Part shown: positions 53,895 to 63,987 of the stretch, piece after piece
Layout of the letters: the number at the start of each line of letters is the position of its first letter
Numbering within the stretch: position 1 is the stretch's first letter
Assembly (NCBI GenBank): GCA_009744235.1
Contig: WPHV01000011.1
Location: forward strand, 62,001-126,000
Length of the DNA stretch: 64,000 bases
Origin: Gillisella vitis
Lineage (GTDB): Bacteria > Pseudomonadota > Alphaproteobacteria > Rhizobiales > Rhizobiaceae
Reading direction: 5' to 3'
Program-made: the position numbers and the translations under genes
Notes under the pieces: model-generated
Databases searched by the model: none
The model's input: the letters and a program-made list of their open reading frames with translations, nothing else
Told to the model about the DNA's origin: nothing

Positions 53895-56351
53895 TTAAAA
53901 TAGGCCGGGCGTCCCGGACTGAACGGCCTGGTTGACCTGCGGCGAGCTTTTCATGATCTCATCCGGCTGCATATTGCTGTCCATGCCGATCACCGAGAGG
54001 CTGTCGGCCGGGCCGGTGCCGGGCTTGAAGGCCTCAACAATCGTATCCGGATCGCCCACGACCGCCGCCATGCCGGTCTTGCGGTTGACGGCAATCATCT
54101 GCATACCGTCAGGCACCTTGAACTTGCTGGGCGGTGTGCCCTTCACTGCGGTCTGCATGAATTCATTAAATACAGGTGCTGACATCGAGCCCCCCGTCGC
54201 ACCCCGGCCCATCGGGGTCGGATTGTCGTAACCGATATAAACACCGGCGACGATATTCGGGGTGAAGCCGACGAACCAGGTATCCTTCGCGTCGTTGGTG
54301 GTGCCGGTCTTACCCGCCACGTCGCGGTCCAGCTTGATCTTGCCATAGGCCGTGCCGCGCTGGATGACGCCCTGCATCATTGAGGTAATCTGATAGGAGG
54401 TCATCGGATCAAGCACCTGCAACCGGTTATCGGCCAGAACCGGCTCATCCTGATTGTGCCATTCGTCGGCATTGCAGCCTTCGCAAATCCGCTCTTCATG
54501 CTTGAAGATCGTCTTGCCGTAGCGATCCTGGATCCGGTCGATCAGTGTCGGCTTGATCTGCTTGCCGCCATTGGCGATCACCGCATAGGCGGACACCATG
54601 CGCATGACAGTGGTTTCCCCTGCCCCCAGCGACATGGACAGCACGGGCTGCATATGATCGTAAATGCCGAAGCGCTCGGCATATTCGGCCACCAGATTCA
54701 TGCCCATGTCATTGGCCAAACGCACGGTCATCAAATTGCGCGAATGCTCGATGGCAAACCGCAGCGTTGCCGGACCAATGGAACCGCCTCCGTCATTTTG
54801 CGGCCGCCAGACCTCGCCACCGGACACAAATTCCACTGGCGCATCCAGCACGACGGAAGCTGGCGTATAGCCGCTATCCAGCGCCGCCGCATAGACGAAG
54901 GGTTTGAAGGACGAACCCGGCTGACGCATGGCCTGCGTCGCGCGGTTGAATTCCGATTGGGCGTAGGAGAAACCGCCAACCAGAGCCAGAACACGGCCCG
55001 TATGCGGGTCCATGGCAACAAAACCGCCCTGGACTTTCGGCGGCTGCCGAAGGCGATAATTGGTGGAGGTATCGGCGCCGATCTTTTCAGCATAGACCAC
55101 GTCACCGGGCTGCAAGACACCGTCAGGCGATTTGGCCGTCTTGCGGTCGCCGCGTCCCGACCTATAGGCCCAATCCATCGCATCGGCCTTGATGGTGCCG
55201 GTCAAACGCTCCGGCACGACTTTGCCCGCGCCGTCACGGTCCGGTTTCAGACCGATCTGCACCTCGGTCTTGGAAGTAGAGAGCACGACCGCGACTTCCC
55301 ATTCCGGCACGTCGGCAAGGCTAGCCACATCGGCCAGCGGCACGCCCCAGTCGGACCCCATATCGATATGGGTGATCGGACCGCGATAGCCACGCCGTTC
55401 GTCATAGCTCAGCAAACCATCCTGCAATGCCTTGCGGGCCGCTACCTGAAGCTCTGGATCGAGCGAGGTGCGCACCGAAAGTCCACCTTCATAAAGCGAC
55501 TTGTTGCCATATTTATCGATAATCTGACGGCGGACTTCTTCGGAGAAATAATCCGAGGCAAACACATTGCCGCCACCGCGCCGCAGGTTGACGCCCAGGT
55601 CTTCCTTCTTGGCAGTGTCGCCATCGGCCTGGCTCACAAATCCATTTTCCACCAATCGGTCGATAACCCAATTGCGGCGCTCGATAGCGGCCTGCGTGTG
55701 GCGGTAGGGATGGTAATTGGCCGGGCCTTTAGGCAGCGAGGCGAGATAGGCGGTTTCGGCAATGGTCAGTTCGGTAACAGGCTTGTCGAAATAGGTGAGT
55801 GCCGCCGCAGCGATACCATAGGAATTCAGGCCGAAGAAAATCTCATTCAGATAAAGCTCAAGGATCTTGTCCTTGGAATAGGCTTGCTCGATGCGGAAGG
55901 AGAGAATGGCCTCCTTGATCTTGCGGTCCATGGTCTGGTCAGAGGACAGAAGAAAGTTCTTGGCGACCTGCTGGGTGATGGTCGACGCGCCAACGGGACG
56001 GCGACCAGACCCGAAATTCTGCAAGTTCACCAGGATGGCGCGGCCAAGGCCCCAGATATCAACCCCGGGATGGGTGTAGAAATTCTTGTCTTCCGCTGAC
56101 AGGAAGGCCGCCTTCACACGATCAGGAATGGCCTGGATCGGCATGAACAGCCGCCGTTCATGGGCATATTCAGCGATCAGCGCGCCGTTACCGGCGTGGA
56201 CGCGGGTCATCACGGGCGGCGCATACCGGCTCAATACCTCATAATCAGGCAGATCCTTGGTAATGGTCGTCAGATAGATGGCAGCAGCGGCCGCCGCGGC
56301 AAGCGCGGCAACGGAAGCCAATCCGAAGAGATATCCAATCAGTCTTATCAT
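53895..56351 (-). CDS. mrcA: Penicillin-binding protein 1A
   Basis: An 818-residue bifunctional murein synthase of the inner membrane. A short cytoplasmic tail and a membrane anchor (residues 5-28) precede the glycosyltransferase domain with catalytic Glu87 in SAEDKNFYTHPG, QQVAKNFLL and the ELYLNEIFFG motif. The transpeptidase domain has catalytic Ser480 in SSFKP, SRN and KTGTT. An OB-like insertion lies between them. Length and order fit class A PBPs of the 1A type. It is downstream of the amidase gene, so the two may contribute together to wall growth and cell separation. Confidence 0.95.
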   Translation of the reverse strand: MIRLIGYLFGLASVAALAAAAAAAIYLTTITKDLPDYEVLSRYAPPVMTRVHAGNGALIAEYAHERRLFMPIQAIPDRVKAAFLSAEDKNFYTHPGVDIWGLGRAILVNLQNFGSGRRPVGASTITQQVAKNFLLSSDQTMDRKIKEAILSFRIEQAYSKDKILELYLNEIFFGLNSYGIAAAALTYFDKPVTELTIAETAYLASLPKGPANYHPYRHTQAAIERRNWVIDRLVENGFVSQADGDTAKKEDLGVNLRRGGGNVFASDYFSEEVRRQIIDKYGNKSLYEGGLSVRTSLDPELQVAARKALQDGLLSYDERRGYRGPITHIDMGSDWGVPLADVASLADVPEWEVAVVLSTSKTEVQIGLKPDRDGAGKVVPERLTGTIKADAMDWAYRSGRGDRKTAKSPDGVLQPGDVVYAEKIGADTSTNYRLRQPPKVQGGFVAMDPHTGRVLALVGGFSYAQSEFNRATQAMRQPGSSFKPFVYAAALDSGYTPASVVLDAPVEFVSGGEVWRPQNDGGGSIGPATLRFAIEHSRNLMTVRLANDMGMNLVAEYAERFGIYDHMQPVLSMSLGAGETTVMRMVSAYAVIANGGKQIKPTLIDRIQDRYGKTIFKHEERICEGCNADEWHNQDEPVLADNRLQVLDPMTSYQITSMMQGVIQRGTAYGKIKLDRDVAGKTGTTNDAKDTWFVGFTPNIVAGVYIGYDNPTPMGRGATGGSMSAPVFNEFMQTAVKGTPPSKFKVPDGMQMIAVNRKTGMAAVVGDPDTIVEAFKPGTGPADSLSVIGMDSNMQPDEIMKSSPQVNQAVQSGTPGLF

Positions 56352-56667
56352 CGTGAAGCTACCGGCAATCGCTTTCGGTTCGCATACGCCTGTATGTCAA
56401 GCATCGCTTATATCGTGGCGTTTTGCATACGACGCCACCAATTACAAGTCGGGAGGCGCATTGAACACCACCGCCCGGGTCTTTCCTGGTGTTGTTGTGA
56501 CAATGTGCGTAAAATAGGGCCTTACCCGTTTTACACACAGCCATCGCGATCAACTTTCGTGTTGCCGCTTTATTCTTCGATAAATCGGCGTCCGCCGATG
56601 CATTCGATGTAAACACCCAGGCTTTGCCTTTAGAGCATTTCCAGCCGAAGTGGCTCTCGGTTTAGCG
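56352..56667. other. Intergenic region between the amidase gene and mrcA
   Basis: A 316-base gap. On the - strand there is a TTGACA (around 56400) that could be a -35 element for mrcA, but no matching -10 is clear. The first 40 bases after the amidase stop contain a rhizobial-type repeat motif. No gene is supported. Confidence 0.45.
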
Positions 56668-56669
56668 TC
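56631..56669. repeat. Fragment of a dispersed rhizobial intergenic repeat
   Basis: The motif TTTAGAGCATTTCCAGCCGA with GTGG and CGGTTT following resembles an intergenic repeat that is frequent in rhizobial genomes. Only part is present; the end overlaps the amidase stop region. The identification is from memory of that motif, not a search. Confidence 0.35.
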
Positions 56670-57972
56670 AACCACCTTTGGCAACAAGCGGCTGGCGATA
56701 TTTCTTCACCGCCTCAGCGATCAGTTTCACCACTTTGCTGCGCCAGGCCGAATCGAGCAACAGCTTCTCGTCGTCCTTGTTGGACAGAAACCCAAGTTCG
56801 AGCAGCACGGACGGTACATCCTGGGCCTGCAACACTCGGAAGCCGGCAAAGCGATGCGGATTGTTGATCAGGTTGATCTGCCCGTCGAACGACGTCACCA
56901 CCGATTTGGCCATGGCAATGGAAAAGGCCTGGGTCTCGCGCCGGGTGAGGTCCGCCAGGATGTCGGAAACCTCCTGTGGTTCGGCGCTCGCATCGACACC
57001 GCCAACCTCGTCCGATTGGTTTTCACGCGCCGCCGCCGCTTCGGCAAGATGGTCTGATGCCTTGTCGGAAATGGTATAAACGGTCGCGCCGCGAATATTG
57101 GCCTGACCCAGCATGTCGGCATGCAGCGAAATAAACAGGTTTGCGCCTTTCTGCCGCGCCAGCGTCACGCGCTGCGACAGGGACAAAAACGTATCGCCGT
57201 CGCGGGTCAGGAAGGCCTTGACGCCCTTCTGCCGCTTAAGCTCGACAGCCAGCGCCCGGGCAAAGCCCAGCGTCACGGTTTTTTCCGGCGTATTGGTGGT
57301 CTTGCCAGTCGCCCCGGTGTCGATACCACCATGGCCAGCATCGACGGCAATCAGAAACTCGCCATCCGTCGTCGGCGCCGCCTGTTCTATGCGCGGGCTC
57401 TTGCCATTGCTGTAGGCATCGGCATCCCAGGCCTGGGAGGCGACCAGTTTGGAAAATGTATCATTATCGGTCATCTCCGCATCGAGAATCAGCCGAAACC
57501 CCTGCCCCTCGTCATTCTTGCGAATGTCGGTCAGGACGAGTTTGGCAGGGCGCGCCGTCGTCAGCACGATACGCGAATGGGTGGCGTCGATGGAGCCGAA
57601 ACGGATATCCCGAAACAGGCCACGGGCTGCCAGTGCCTCGGCTGGAAAGGCAAAGACGGCGGCGGGCAGATCGACGACGATGCGATCCGGATTGCCGATA
57701 TAGCGCACAGTCGCTTCCGGCTTCTGGTCGAAATCCATGACGATACGGGTGCGGGCATCGTCACCGGCGATGCGGGCCGCAAAAGCCGCAAGACGTTCCG
57801 CAGAAAAGGCCTTTGCAGGGGCAAAACCCGCGACAATACAGGCCAATAGCCACAGAATCATCACGCCGGGCCGCTTGCCTTGCCCTATCCTTTCCATCGT
57901 CAAACGCACCACCCGTCCACGCCACGACACCATTCCGCTCACGCTTTGAGCGCCTTGATCATTCACGCCCAT
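56668..57972 (-). CDS. N-acetylmuramoyl-L-alanine amidase, AMIN plus Amidase_3 domains
   Basis: A ~434-residue AmiC-type protein. A signal peptide (around MILWLLACIVAGFAPAKA) is followed by an AMIN localisation domain (residues ~60-185) and a C-terminal Amidase_3 domain with DAGHGGIDTGATG, LFISLHADM and VLLELGFLSN, carrying the zinc ligands and the catalytic glutamate. It cleaves the amide between MurNAc and L-Ala in the periplasm and separates daughter cells. The start is uncertain: GTG at 57966 is well placed after GAAGG, and ATGs at 57933 and 57897 are possible. It lies upstream of mrcA. Confidence 0.9.
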   Translation of the reverse strand: MGVNDQGAQSVSGMVSWRGRVVRLTMERIGQGKRPGVMILWLLACIVAGFAPAKAFSAERLAAFAARIAGDDARTRIVMDFDQKPEATVRYIGNPDRIVVDLPAAVFAFPAEALAARGLFRDIRFGSIDATHSRIVLTTARPAKLVLTDIRKNDEGQGFRLILDAEMTDNDTFSKLVASQAWDADAYSNGKSPRIEQAAPTTDGEFLIAVDAGHGGIDTGATGKTTNTPEKTVTLGFARALAVELKRQKGVKAFLTRDGDTFLSLSQRVTLARQKGANLFISLHADMLGQANIRGATVYTISDKASDHLAEAAAARENQSDEVGGVDASAEPQEVSDILADLTRRETQAFSIAMAKSVVTSFDGQINLINNPHRFAGFRVLQAQDVPSVLLELGFLSNKDDEKLLLDSAWRSKVVKLIAEAVKKYRQPLVAKGG

Positions 57973-58629
57973 CCTTCAACCCTACTCAAACGCCGGACCG
58001 ACCGGACGACCGGAAATTGCAACCACCGGAGGCGCAGGATGCGATCCTAACCATAAACCGGAGCGCGCATACCGACTATCCATCATTCCTCAACGCCGCA
58101 CGCAAGTGCAACAATTCTAATCTATTGGTCTTATCAATATTATGGCAGGGCAGGCTTTGCCGCTTGCCAATGTGACACAGACGACATACAACAGAAATAA
58201 GGGTTAAAATTGTCGACGGGATAGAGTCATCCGACGGCTGCCAACCAATAACGGACCTGGCGCCATTTGTCTGATTTTTCATCCGCCGCCAAGGCATTTT
58301 TGTCCCGAAACTGAATCGTCCAGCCGGAATCTTCGGCAAAATAACAGGGCGGGAAACCGCCAAACGCTCTTTTGAGCATTCATTGGGCCTTATCACGAGG
58401 CCTTTGTCATTGTCGCTTTTGTTTTGGTATTTGATGTCGTTGCAGCAGCCTTTGTCCAATGTTGTCCGCCTTGGGGCCTTTGATGCCCTGAACGCTGACG
58501 GACTGCTGCCAGGAAAGATACCACAGACGAGAGCACCGATATCCGGCGCATCGCTCACGAGATCAGCCCCGCTTGGCACCAGGCCTGCGGCATTGCTCGC
58601 CACCGGTCGCGCCGAGGAGCAGAGCTTAC
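57973..58629. other. Divergent intergenic region and long rne leader
   Basis: A 657-base region between the divergent amidase and RNase E genes. On the + strand TTGTCA (58404-58409) and TATTTG (58428-58433), spaced by 18 bases, could be the rne promoter and would leave a leader of about 190 bases. In some bacteria RNase E regulates itself through its 5' leader; no such structure is demonstrated. A 175-codon - strand frame across the region looks non-coding. Confidence 0.5.
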
Positions 58630-61600
58630 ATGGCAGACAAAATGCTAATCGATGCGTCTCACGAAGAAGAGACGCGCGTCGTTGTCGTTCGCGGTAACAG
58701 GATCGAAGAATTCGATTTTGAATCCCAGCATAAGAAACAGATCCGCGGCAACATCTATCTGGCCAAAGTCACACGGGTCGAGCCTTCCTTGCAGGCCGCC
58801 TTCGTCGATTACGGCGGCAATCGCCACGGCTTCCTGGCTTTTGCAGAAATCCATCCCGACTATTATCAGATCCCGCTTGCCGACCGTCAGGCCCTGCTGA
58901 AGGCCGAAGCCGAAGAGCATGGCCGTCACGACGACGGCGATTTCGAGCCGGTGCGCAGCAGAGATCCCGGCGAACGCGACCAGCCAGTAATTGCTGATCC
59001 GGCCGAATTCGCCAATGAAGCCGAAGAGGTGGCTGGTCTCGCCGTCAATCAGGCCGATGACGATCACGCCCAAACCACTGCCGAGCAACCGGCAGAGACA
59101 GCGGATGCGACGCAAGCCGACGCGGTACAGGCCGTGCCGCAAGCGGACGAGGCAGCCCCTGAGGCCGCAGCCAAGCCCAAGGCACGCCGTCCGCGCAAGC
59201 CCCGCAAGAAGGCAGGCGAGGTTGAAGCCAGCGCCGATGAAGCGTCCGCAGAACCTGTAGCCCCGGTCGCCATTGAAAGCGACGAGACACCGGACGATGG
59301 ATCGAGCAATGGCAGCATGGCCGCCATGGTCGACACGGACTCCATCTCGGAAGAAACCGATAGCCGCCATCGTCATGACGATGATGACGACGATGATGAT
59401 GATGACGGCGAGAAGGAAGAGATCGAATCCGTTGGCGCTGAAGACGCCATGGAGGAGGTTCCCGACCGGGTGCGCCGCACGCCGCGCAAGCAATATCGCA
59501 TCCAGGAAGTCATCAAGCGCCGCCAGATCCTGCTGGTGCAGGTCGCCAAGGAAGAACGTGGCAACAAAGGTGCTGCGCTGACCACCTACCTGTCTCTGGC
59601 AGGCCGCTATTCTGTTCTGATGCCGAATACGGCGCGCGGTGGTGGCATTTCCCGCAAGATTACCAACCCCGCCGACCGCAAGCGGTTGAAGGAAGTGGCC
59701 CGCGATCTGGAAGTGCCGCTGGGCATGGGCGTTATCCTGCGCACGGCAGGCGCCAATCGCACCAAGGTCGAGGTCAAGCGCGATTTCGAATATCTTATGC
59801 GTCTCTGGGAAAATGTTCGCACCCTGACGCTGAACTCCACCGCACCTTGCCTTGTCTATGAGGAAGGCTCGCTGATCAAGCGCTCGATCCGCGACCTGTA
59901 CAACAAGGATATCAGCGAGATCGTGGTATCAGGCGAAGAAGGCTATCGTGAAGCGAAAGACTTCATGAAAATGCTGATGCCGAGCCATGCCAAGGTGGTT
60001 CAGCCCTACCGCGACATTCACCCGATCTTCTCGCGCTCCGGCATCGAGGCGCAACTGGACCGGATGTTGCAGCCGCAGGTCACGCTGAAGTCCGGTGGTT
60101 ATATCATCATCAACCAGACCGAAGCACTGGTGTCCATCGATGTGAACTCGGGTCGCTCGACCCGCGAATATTCCATCGAAGACACCGCCCTGCAAACCAA
60201 TCTGGAAGCAGCGGAAGAAGTGGCTCGTCAGTTGCGCCTGCGCGACCTTGCCGGTCTGATCGTCATCGACTTCATCGACATGGAAGAGAAGCGCAACAAT
60301 CGCTCTGTCGAGAAGAAGCTGAAGGATTGCCTGAAAAACGACCGCGCCCGTATTCAGGTCGGACGTATTTCGCATTTCGGTCTGCTGGAAATGTCGCGTC
60401 AGCGCATTCGCGCCAGCGTGTTGGAATCGACCACCCAGGTCTGCCAGCATTGCTCCGGCACGGGCCTGATCCGCTCACAATCCTCCGTTGCCCTGCATGT
60501 GCTGCGCGGCGTCGAGGAATATCTGCTGAAAAGCACCACGCACGACATTACCGTGCGTACCCTGCCCGAAACAGCGCTTTACCTGCTCAACCACAAGCGC
60601 GGCTCGATTGTCGATTATGAAAACCGCTTCGGCGTGTCGATCATCATCGACTCGGATGCCAGCGTCGGCCACCAGCATTTCGCCATCGACAAGGGTGAGC
60701 CGGTTGCCAATCCGGTCCGCATCGAGACCTTGCTGCCGCTGATCAGCGAGCCGGAAGAAGACGATCCGATCATCGAGATCGAGGAAGAGGATGACGAGGA
60801 CGTCGTCGAGGCTCCTGTTCAGGCGCAGACCGCATCAAGTGGCAATGCCGCAGCAAACGCCGCCGAAGACGGTAATCGCAAGCGCAAGCGCCGCCGCCGC
60901 CGCCGTGGCAAGAATGGCAATGGCCATGCCGATGGACAGCAGAACGCTGCCGGCGGTGACGAAGGCGACGATGACAGCGAAGGCGAGGACGACGCCGAAG
61001 ATACGGCAGAAGACCGCGATGATAGCGTCGAGGCCTCTGAATCTTCTGAAGACGGCAACAGCGAAAGCCAGCGCCGAAAGCGCCGCCGTCGCGGCAAACG
61101 CGGTGGACGTCGCGGTCGCGATGAAAATGGTGTGAGCGCCGATGCCGAAGGTAATGACACTGCTGAAGATGACGACTCTTCTGAAGAGTCGGCGCAGGCC
61201 GATGCCGATCAGGCTGTCGCCGTCGCTGTGGTTCCGTCCGAAGCCGTCGCCGACAGTGTTGCTGTGGCTGCCGAGGTCAGTGTCCCAGCAACAGAGGCCG
61301 TGAAAGCCGATGAGCCAGTGGCTGCCAAGCCACGCCGGGCTCGCAAGCCGAAAGCGTCAGCCAAAACCGAAGCCGCCGATAGCGTCGAAACGGTAACGGA
61401 ACCTGCTGCTGTGCCTGAGGCTGTGGTTGTCGAAGCACCGGCTGCTGCCGAGCCTGTCGCCGCCTCCCCCGTCTCGGAAGAGACGTCAGTACCGGCACCT
61501 GCTCAGGACGTCTCTGCGCCAGAGCCTGCGGTCGAAGCACCTGCTTCTGAAGTTGCGAGCGAGCCAGAGGCCGTAAGTGATGCCAGTGCCGAAAAGCCGG

Positions 61601-61722
61601 TGCGCGCCAATCGGTCGTCCAATGTCAGCACATCCGAACCGGTCGTTACCTCGGTGACCAACGGCGACGACGCTCCGAAGCCCAAGAAGGGCGGATGGTG
61701 GCAAAAGCGCGGTTTCCTCTAG
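58630..61722 (+). CDS. rne: Ribonuclease E, with large acidic insertion in the S1 domain
   Basis: A 1030-residue endoribonuclease of mRNA decay and rRNA/tRNA processing. It begins MADKMLIDASHEEE; the frame upstream to 58573 is not preferred. The S1 domain starts normally (residues ~40-90), is interrupted by an acidic alanine-rich insertion (~95-282, with ten consecutive Asp at 250-259), and resumes before the 5' sensor. Catalytic Asp504 and Asp547 have the same spacing as in E. coli, and the zinc link is CQHC (605, 608). The C-terminal 350 residues are disordered with Arg-rich RNA-binding and acidic/alanine-rich stretches, the degradosome scaffold region. A terminator follows. Confidence 0.96.
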   Translation: MADKMLIDASHEEETRVVVVRGNRIEEFDFESQHKKQIRGNIYLAKVTRVEPSLQAAFVDYGGNRHGFLAFAEIHPDYYQIPLADRQALLKAEAEEHGRHDDGDFEPVRSRDPGERDQPVIADPAEFANEAEEVAGLAVNQADDDHAQTTAEQPAETADATQADAVQAVPQADEAAPEAAAKPKARRPRKPRKKAGEVEASADEASAEPVAPVAIESDETPDDGSSNGSMAAMVDTDSISEETDSRHRHDDDDDDDDDDGEKEEIESVGAEDAMEEVPDRVRRTPRKQYRIQEVIKRRQILLVQVAKEERGNKGAALTTYLSLAGRYSVLMPNTARGGGISRKITNPADRKRLKEVARDLEVPLGMGVILRTAGANRTKVEVKRDFEYLMRLWENVRTLTLNSTAPCLVYEEGSLIKRSIRDLYNKDISEIVVSGEEGYREAKDFMKMLMPSHAKVVQPYRDIHPIFSRSGIEAQLDRMLQPQVTLKSGGYIIINQTEALVSIDVNSGRSTREYSIEDTALQTNLEAAEEVARQLRLRDLAGLIVIDFIDMEEKRNNRSVEKKLKDCLKNDRARIQVGRISHFGLLEMSRQRIRASVLESTTQVCQHCSGTGLIRSQSSVALHVLRGVEEYLLKSTTHDITVRTLPETALYLLNHKRGSIVDYENRFGVSIIIDSDASVGHQHFAIDKGEPVANPVRIETLLPLISEPEEDDPIIEIEEEDDEDVVEAPVQAQTASSGNAAANAAEDGNRKRKRRRRRRGKNGNGHADGQQNAAGGDEGDDDSEGEDDAEDTAEDRDDSVEASESSEDGNSESQRRKRRRRGKRGGRRGRDENGVSADAEGNDTAEDDDSSEESAQADADQAVAVAVVPSEAVADSVAVAAEVSVPATEAVKADEPVAAKPRRARKPKASAKTEAADSVETVTEPAAVPEAVVVEAPAAAEPVAASPVSEETSVPAPAQDVSAPEPAVEAPASEVASEPEAVSDASAEKPVRANRSSNVSTSEPVVTSVTNGDDAPKPKKGGWWQKRGFL

Positions 61723-61746
61723 GAGGGACTTGCGTCTTAAACATTC

Positions 61747-61783
61747 AAAAACGGCCATGCTCCAGCGTGGCCGTTTTCGTTTA
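61747..61783. terminator. Terminator after rne
   Basis: AAAACGGCCA (61747-61756) pairs with TGGCCGTTTT, extended by GC/GC inside around TCCA; TTTTCGTTT follows on the + strand and TTTT on the - strand. It serves both convergent genes. Confidence 0.8.
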
Positions 61784-61826
61784 ATGGTAAGCGTCCATCA
61801 GTCCTATTGTCTATGAAACGGTGTGA

Positions 61827-62399
61827 TCAACCGAAGTCCGGCGCTGCCACCAATAACGGCCTCATGCGCTGCATGACCAGCGTCGGTCTGCCCATATAGG
61901 TCGCCTCACCCTTACGACTATAGCCGCTTTTCTCCGCAACCCGGATCGACGCCTGGTGCTGAGGATCGAAAAGGCAGACTGTTTCTGCATGGGCAAAATG
62001 ACGATCGGCCCAGCCCAGCGCGGCCGCGACGGCCTCGGTTGCAATGCCCCGGCCATGGGCATCGGCAATAAGCACCCAGCCAATTTCCGGCACCTCGTCC
62101 AAGGGTGGGCTGATATCGCGCTTGTAATTGGCGAAGCCGACTTCACCGAGAAAATCGCCGCTGATCCGGTCTTCGACAACCCAATAGCCGAAGGATAGCG
62201 CCTGCCAATGGCCGATATAGCGCAGCAGCCGAGACCAGCTGTCGGATCGGCTCGATGGCTTCCCGCTGATATAGCGCACCACTCTCTCGTCCGCCCACAT
62301 CCGGGCCGATGCCTCGAAATCCTCGAGGCGATGACCGCGCAATCGCAGCCTTACGGTTTCAAGAACAAGCACGCGCGACACCATTGGCTCATCCTGCAT
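61827..62399 (-). CDS. GNAT acetyltransferase, RimJ/RimL-like
   Basis: A 190-residue member of the GNAT group typical of RimJ/RimL-type enzymes. It has VLETVRLRLRGHRLEDFEA at the N-terminus, the DEVPEIGWVL strand, AHGRGIATEAVAAAL for acetyl-CoA binding and a C-terminal NxxSIRVxEKSGY-like HQASIRVAEKSGYSRKG. The substrate (ribosomal protein, other protein or small molecule) is not determined. It converges with rne and is 123 bases from the aminotransferase gene. Confidence 0.85.
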   Translation of the reverse strand: MQDEPMVSRVLVLETVRLRLRGHRLEDFEASARMWADERVVRYISGKPSSRSDSWSRLLRYIGHWQALSFGYWVVEDRISGDFLGEVGFANYKRDISPPLDEVPEIGWVLIADAHGRGIATEAVAAALGWADRHFAHAETVCLFDPQHQASIRVAEKSGYSRKGEATYMGRPTLVMQRMRPLLVAAPDFG

Positions 62400-62522
62400 T
62401 TGACATCCCCTGCTGCTTCTTGAGTGATCCTGACAAACAGAATCAATCCTTTCACAGATTGATTCAAGCGCTTACGACCTTGAATCGAGATGAGACCTTA
62501 AGCCTTTGATCCCTATTAAAAA

Positions 62523-63680
62523 TCAAGAAAGCCAGTTAGCAATGCGGTCGGTGGCATCGGTCAGGTCGGCCAGTGTTCCCGCATAGGAAATCCGCAAGGC
62601 CCGGTGGCCTTCCAGCGGATCGAAATCGAGGCCAGGCGTTGCCGCCACATGGGTTTGCGCCAGCAATCTGCGGGCAAATTCCATGCTGTCATTGGTGAAA
62701 CGGCTGACATCAACATAGGCATAGAAAGCGCCATCCATGGGAGACAGCAGCGGCATGCCCAGCGCAGGCAGCCGAGCCTGGAGAAAATCGCGATTGGCGC
62801 GGCAACCGGCCCGGTACTCTTCCAACTCATCGCCTGCCCCCAGCGCCGCTATCGCGGCAATCTGCGATAATTCAGGCGCCGAAATATAGAGGCTCTGAGC
62901 CACGCATTCCACGCCACGAACCAATGCCGGGGGCAAGACCATCCAGCCAATGCGCCAGCCGGTCATCCGATAATATTTGGAGAAGGAATTGATGACGACA
63001 GCATTCGGCGCAAATTCCACAGCGCTCGCTTCCTCCACACCATAGGTCAAGCCGTGATAGATCTCGTCAGAGATGAAGCTGACACCATTGTCGTCGCACC
63101 ACAGCGCCAGACGCTCTAACGCAGCCCGGCCGGTGACCGTGCCAGTAGGATTGGCGGGGCTTGCCAGAAGCACGCCTTTCAGCCGCACACCAGCTGCCCT
63201 CGCCGCACGCTCCAGGCTATCGGGCGTCAGGGTAAAATCAGTCTCAGGACCAACAGGCACTTCAATCACCACCAGTCCCAGCGCCTTCAGGATGTTACGA
63301 TAGGCCGGATAGCCGGGCCGGGCGATGGCCACCGCGTCCCCTGCCTCAAACAGCGTCAGAAATGCCAGGTTGAAACCCGCCGACGAGCCAGTCGTCACCA
63401 TGATCCGCTCCGCCGCGACCTCCGTGCCGTGACGACGGCGGTAATAATCGGAAAGCCCCTGACGCAGGTCGGCGCGGCCCAAGGCTTCGGTATAGCCGAT
63501 CTGGCCCGCCCGCAAGGCGACTTCCGCCGCCTGGATCGCCCGCTCGGGCGCTGGTGCGCCAGGTTGGCCCACGGCAAGCGAAATCACCTTATGGCCAGCG
63601 GCCTTCAACCGGTTGGCCTCGGCCAGAATATCCATGGCGTGAAACGGTTCGACGGCACTGCGGGTGGAAAGCATAACCAA
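62523..63680 (-). CDS. PLP-dependent aminotransferase, class I/II
   Basis: A 385-residue fold type I aminotransferase. The Schiff-base lysine is Lys235 in SFSKYYRMTGWRIGW; other marks are SLAVGQPGAPAP, the ASPANPTGTV loop, SDEIYHGLTYG and the arginine in HRALRISYAG. The subgroup resembles aspartate/aromatic-type or putative valine-pyruvate aminotransferases; the substrate is not certain. An ATG at 63674 is an alternative start. A divergent intergenic region lies upstream. Confidence 0.88.
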   Translation of the reverse strand: MVMLSTRSAVEPFHAMDILAEANRLKAAGHKVISLAVGQPGAPAPERAIQAAEVALRAGQIGYTEALGRADLRQGLSDYYRRRHGTEVAAERIMVTTGSSAGFNLAFLTLFEAGDAVAIARPGYPAYRNILKALGLVVIEVPVGPETDFTLTPDSLERAARAAGVRLKGVLLASPANPTGTVTGRAALERLALWCDDNGVSFISDEIYHGLTYGVEEASAVEFAPNAVVINSFSKYYRMTGWRIGWMVLPPALVRGVECVAQSLYISAPELSQIAAIAALGAGDELEEYRAGCRANRDFLQARLPALGMPLLSPMDGAFYAYVDVSRFTNDSMEFARRLLAQTHVAATPGLDFDPLEGHRALRISYAGTLADLTDATDRIANWLS

Positions 63681-63987
63681 GATGGATCTCTTTCTATTCT
63701 ATTAGGAGGCTGAAACAGAAATGCGCCTGACATTTGCCGCATTGCGCACCCTATCACAATGGTAAGAGCCATGCCGGAATGCGTTTTCCCGCTTTTCCCG
63801 GTCAGGAAATGAGCTACGGTCACACCTCCAATTCGAGGTGGATTGACCACGAAAATAACCGGATAGACTAGACCGCCAGCGCGGCGGCTGGCACAAGGCC
63901 CGAAGACCGGCAGGGCGGACATGCATGCCGCCGAAAACGCAGGCCGAAAATCATGGCCGAAGACAATGGCCAGAGACGAGGATTGAT
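63681..63987. other. Intergenic region upstream of the aminotransferase
   Basis: A 307-base stretch with no supported gene. It contains an inverted repeat CACCTC/GAGGTG (63823-63840, six-base loop) next to a TTGACC (63843-63848), which could be an operator-promoter for a + strand gene starting near 63988. This is a weak inference. Confidence 0.35.

Noticed and set aside
58076-58603. 175-codon - strand frame in the amidase/rne gap
   Set aside because: Composition is not coding-like, there is no ribosome site, and it would overlap the rne leader and promoter candidate.
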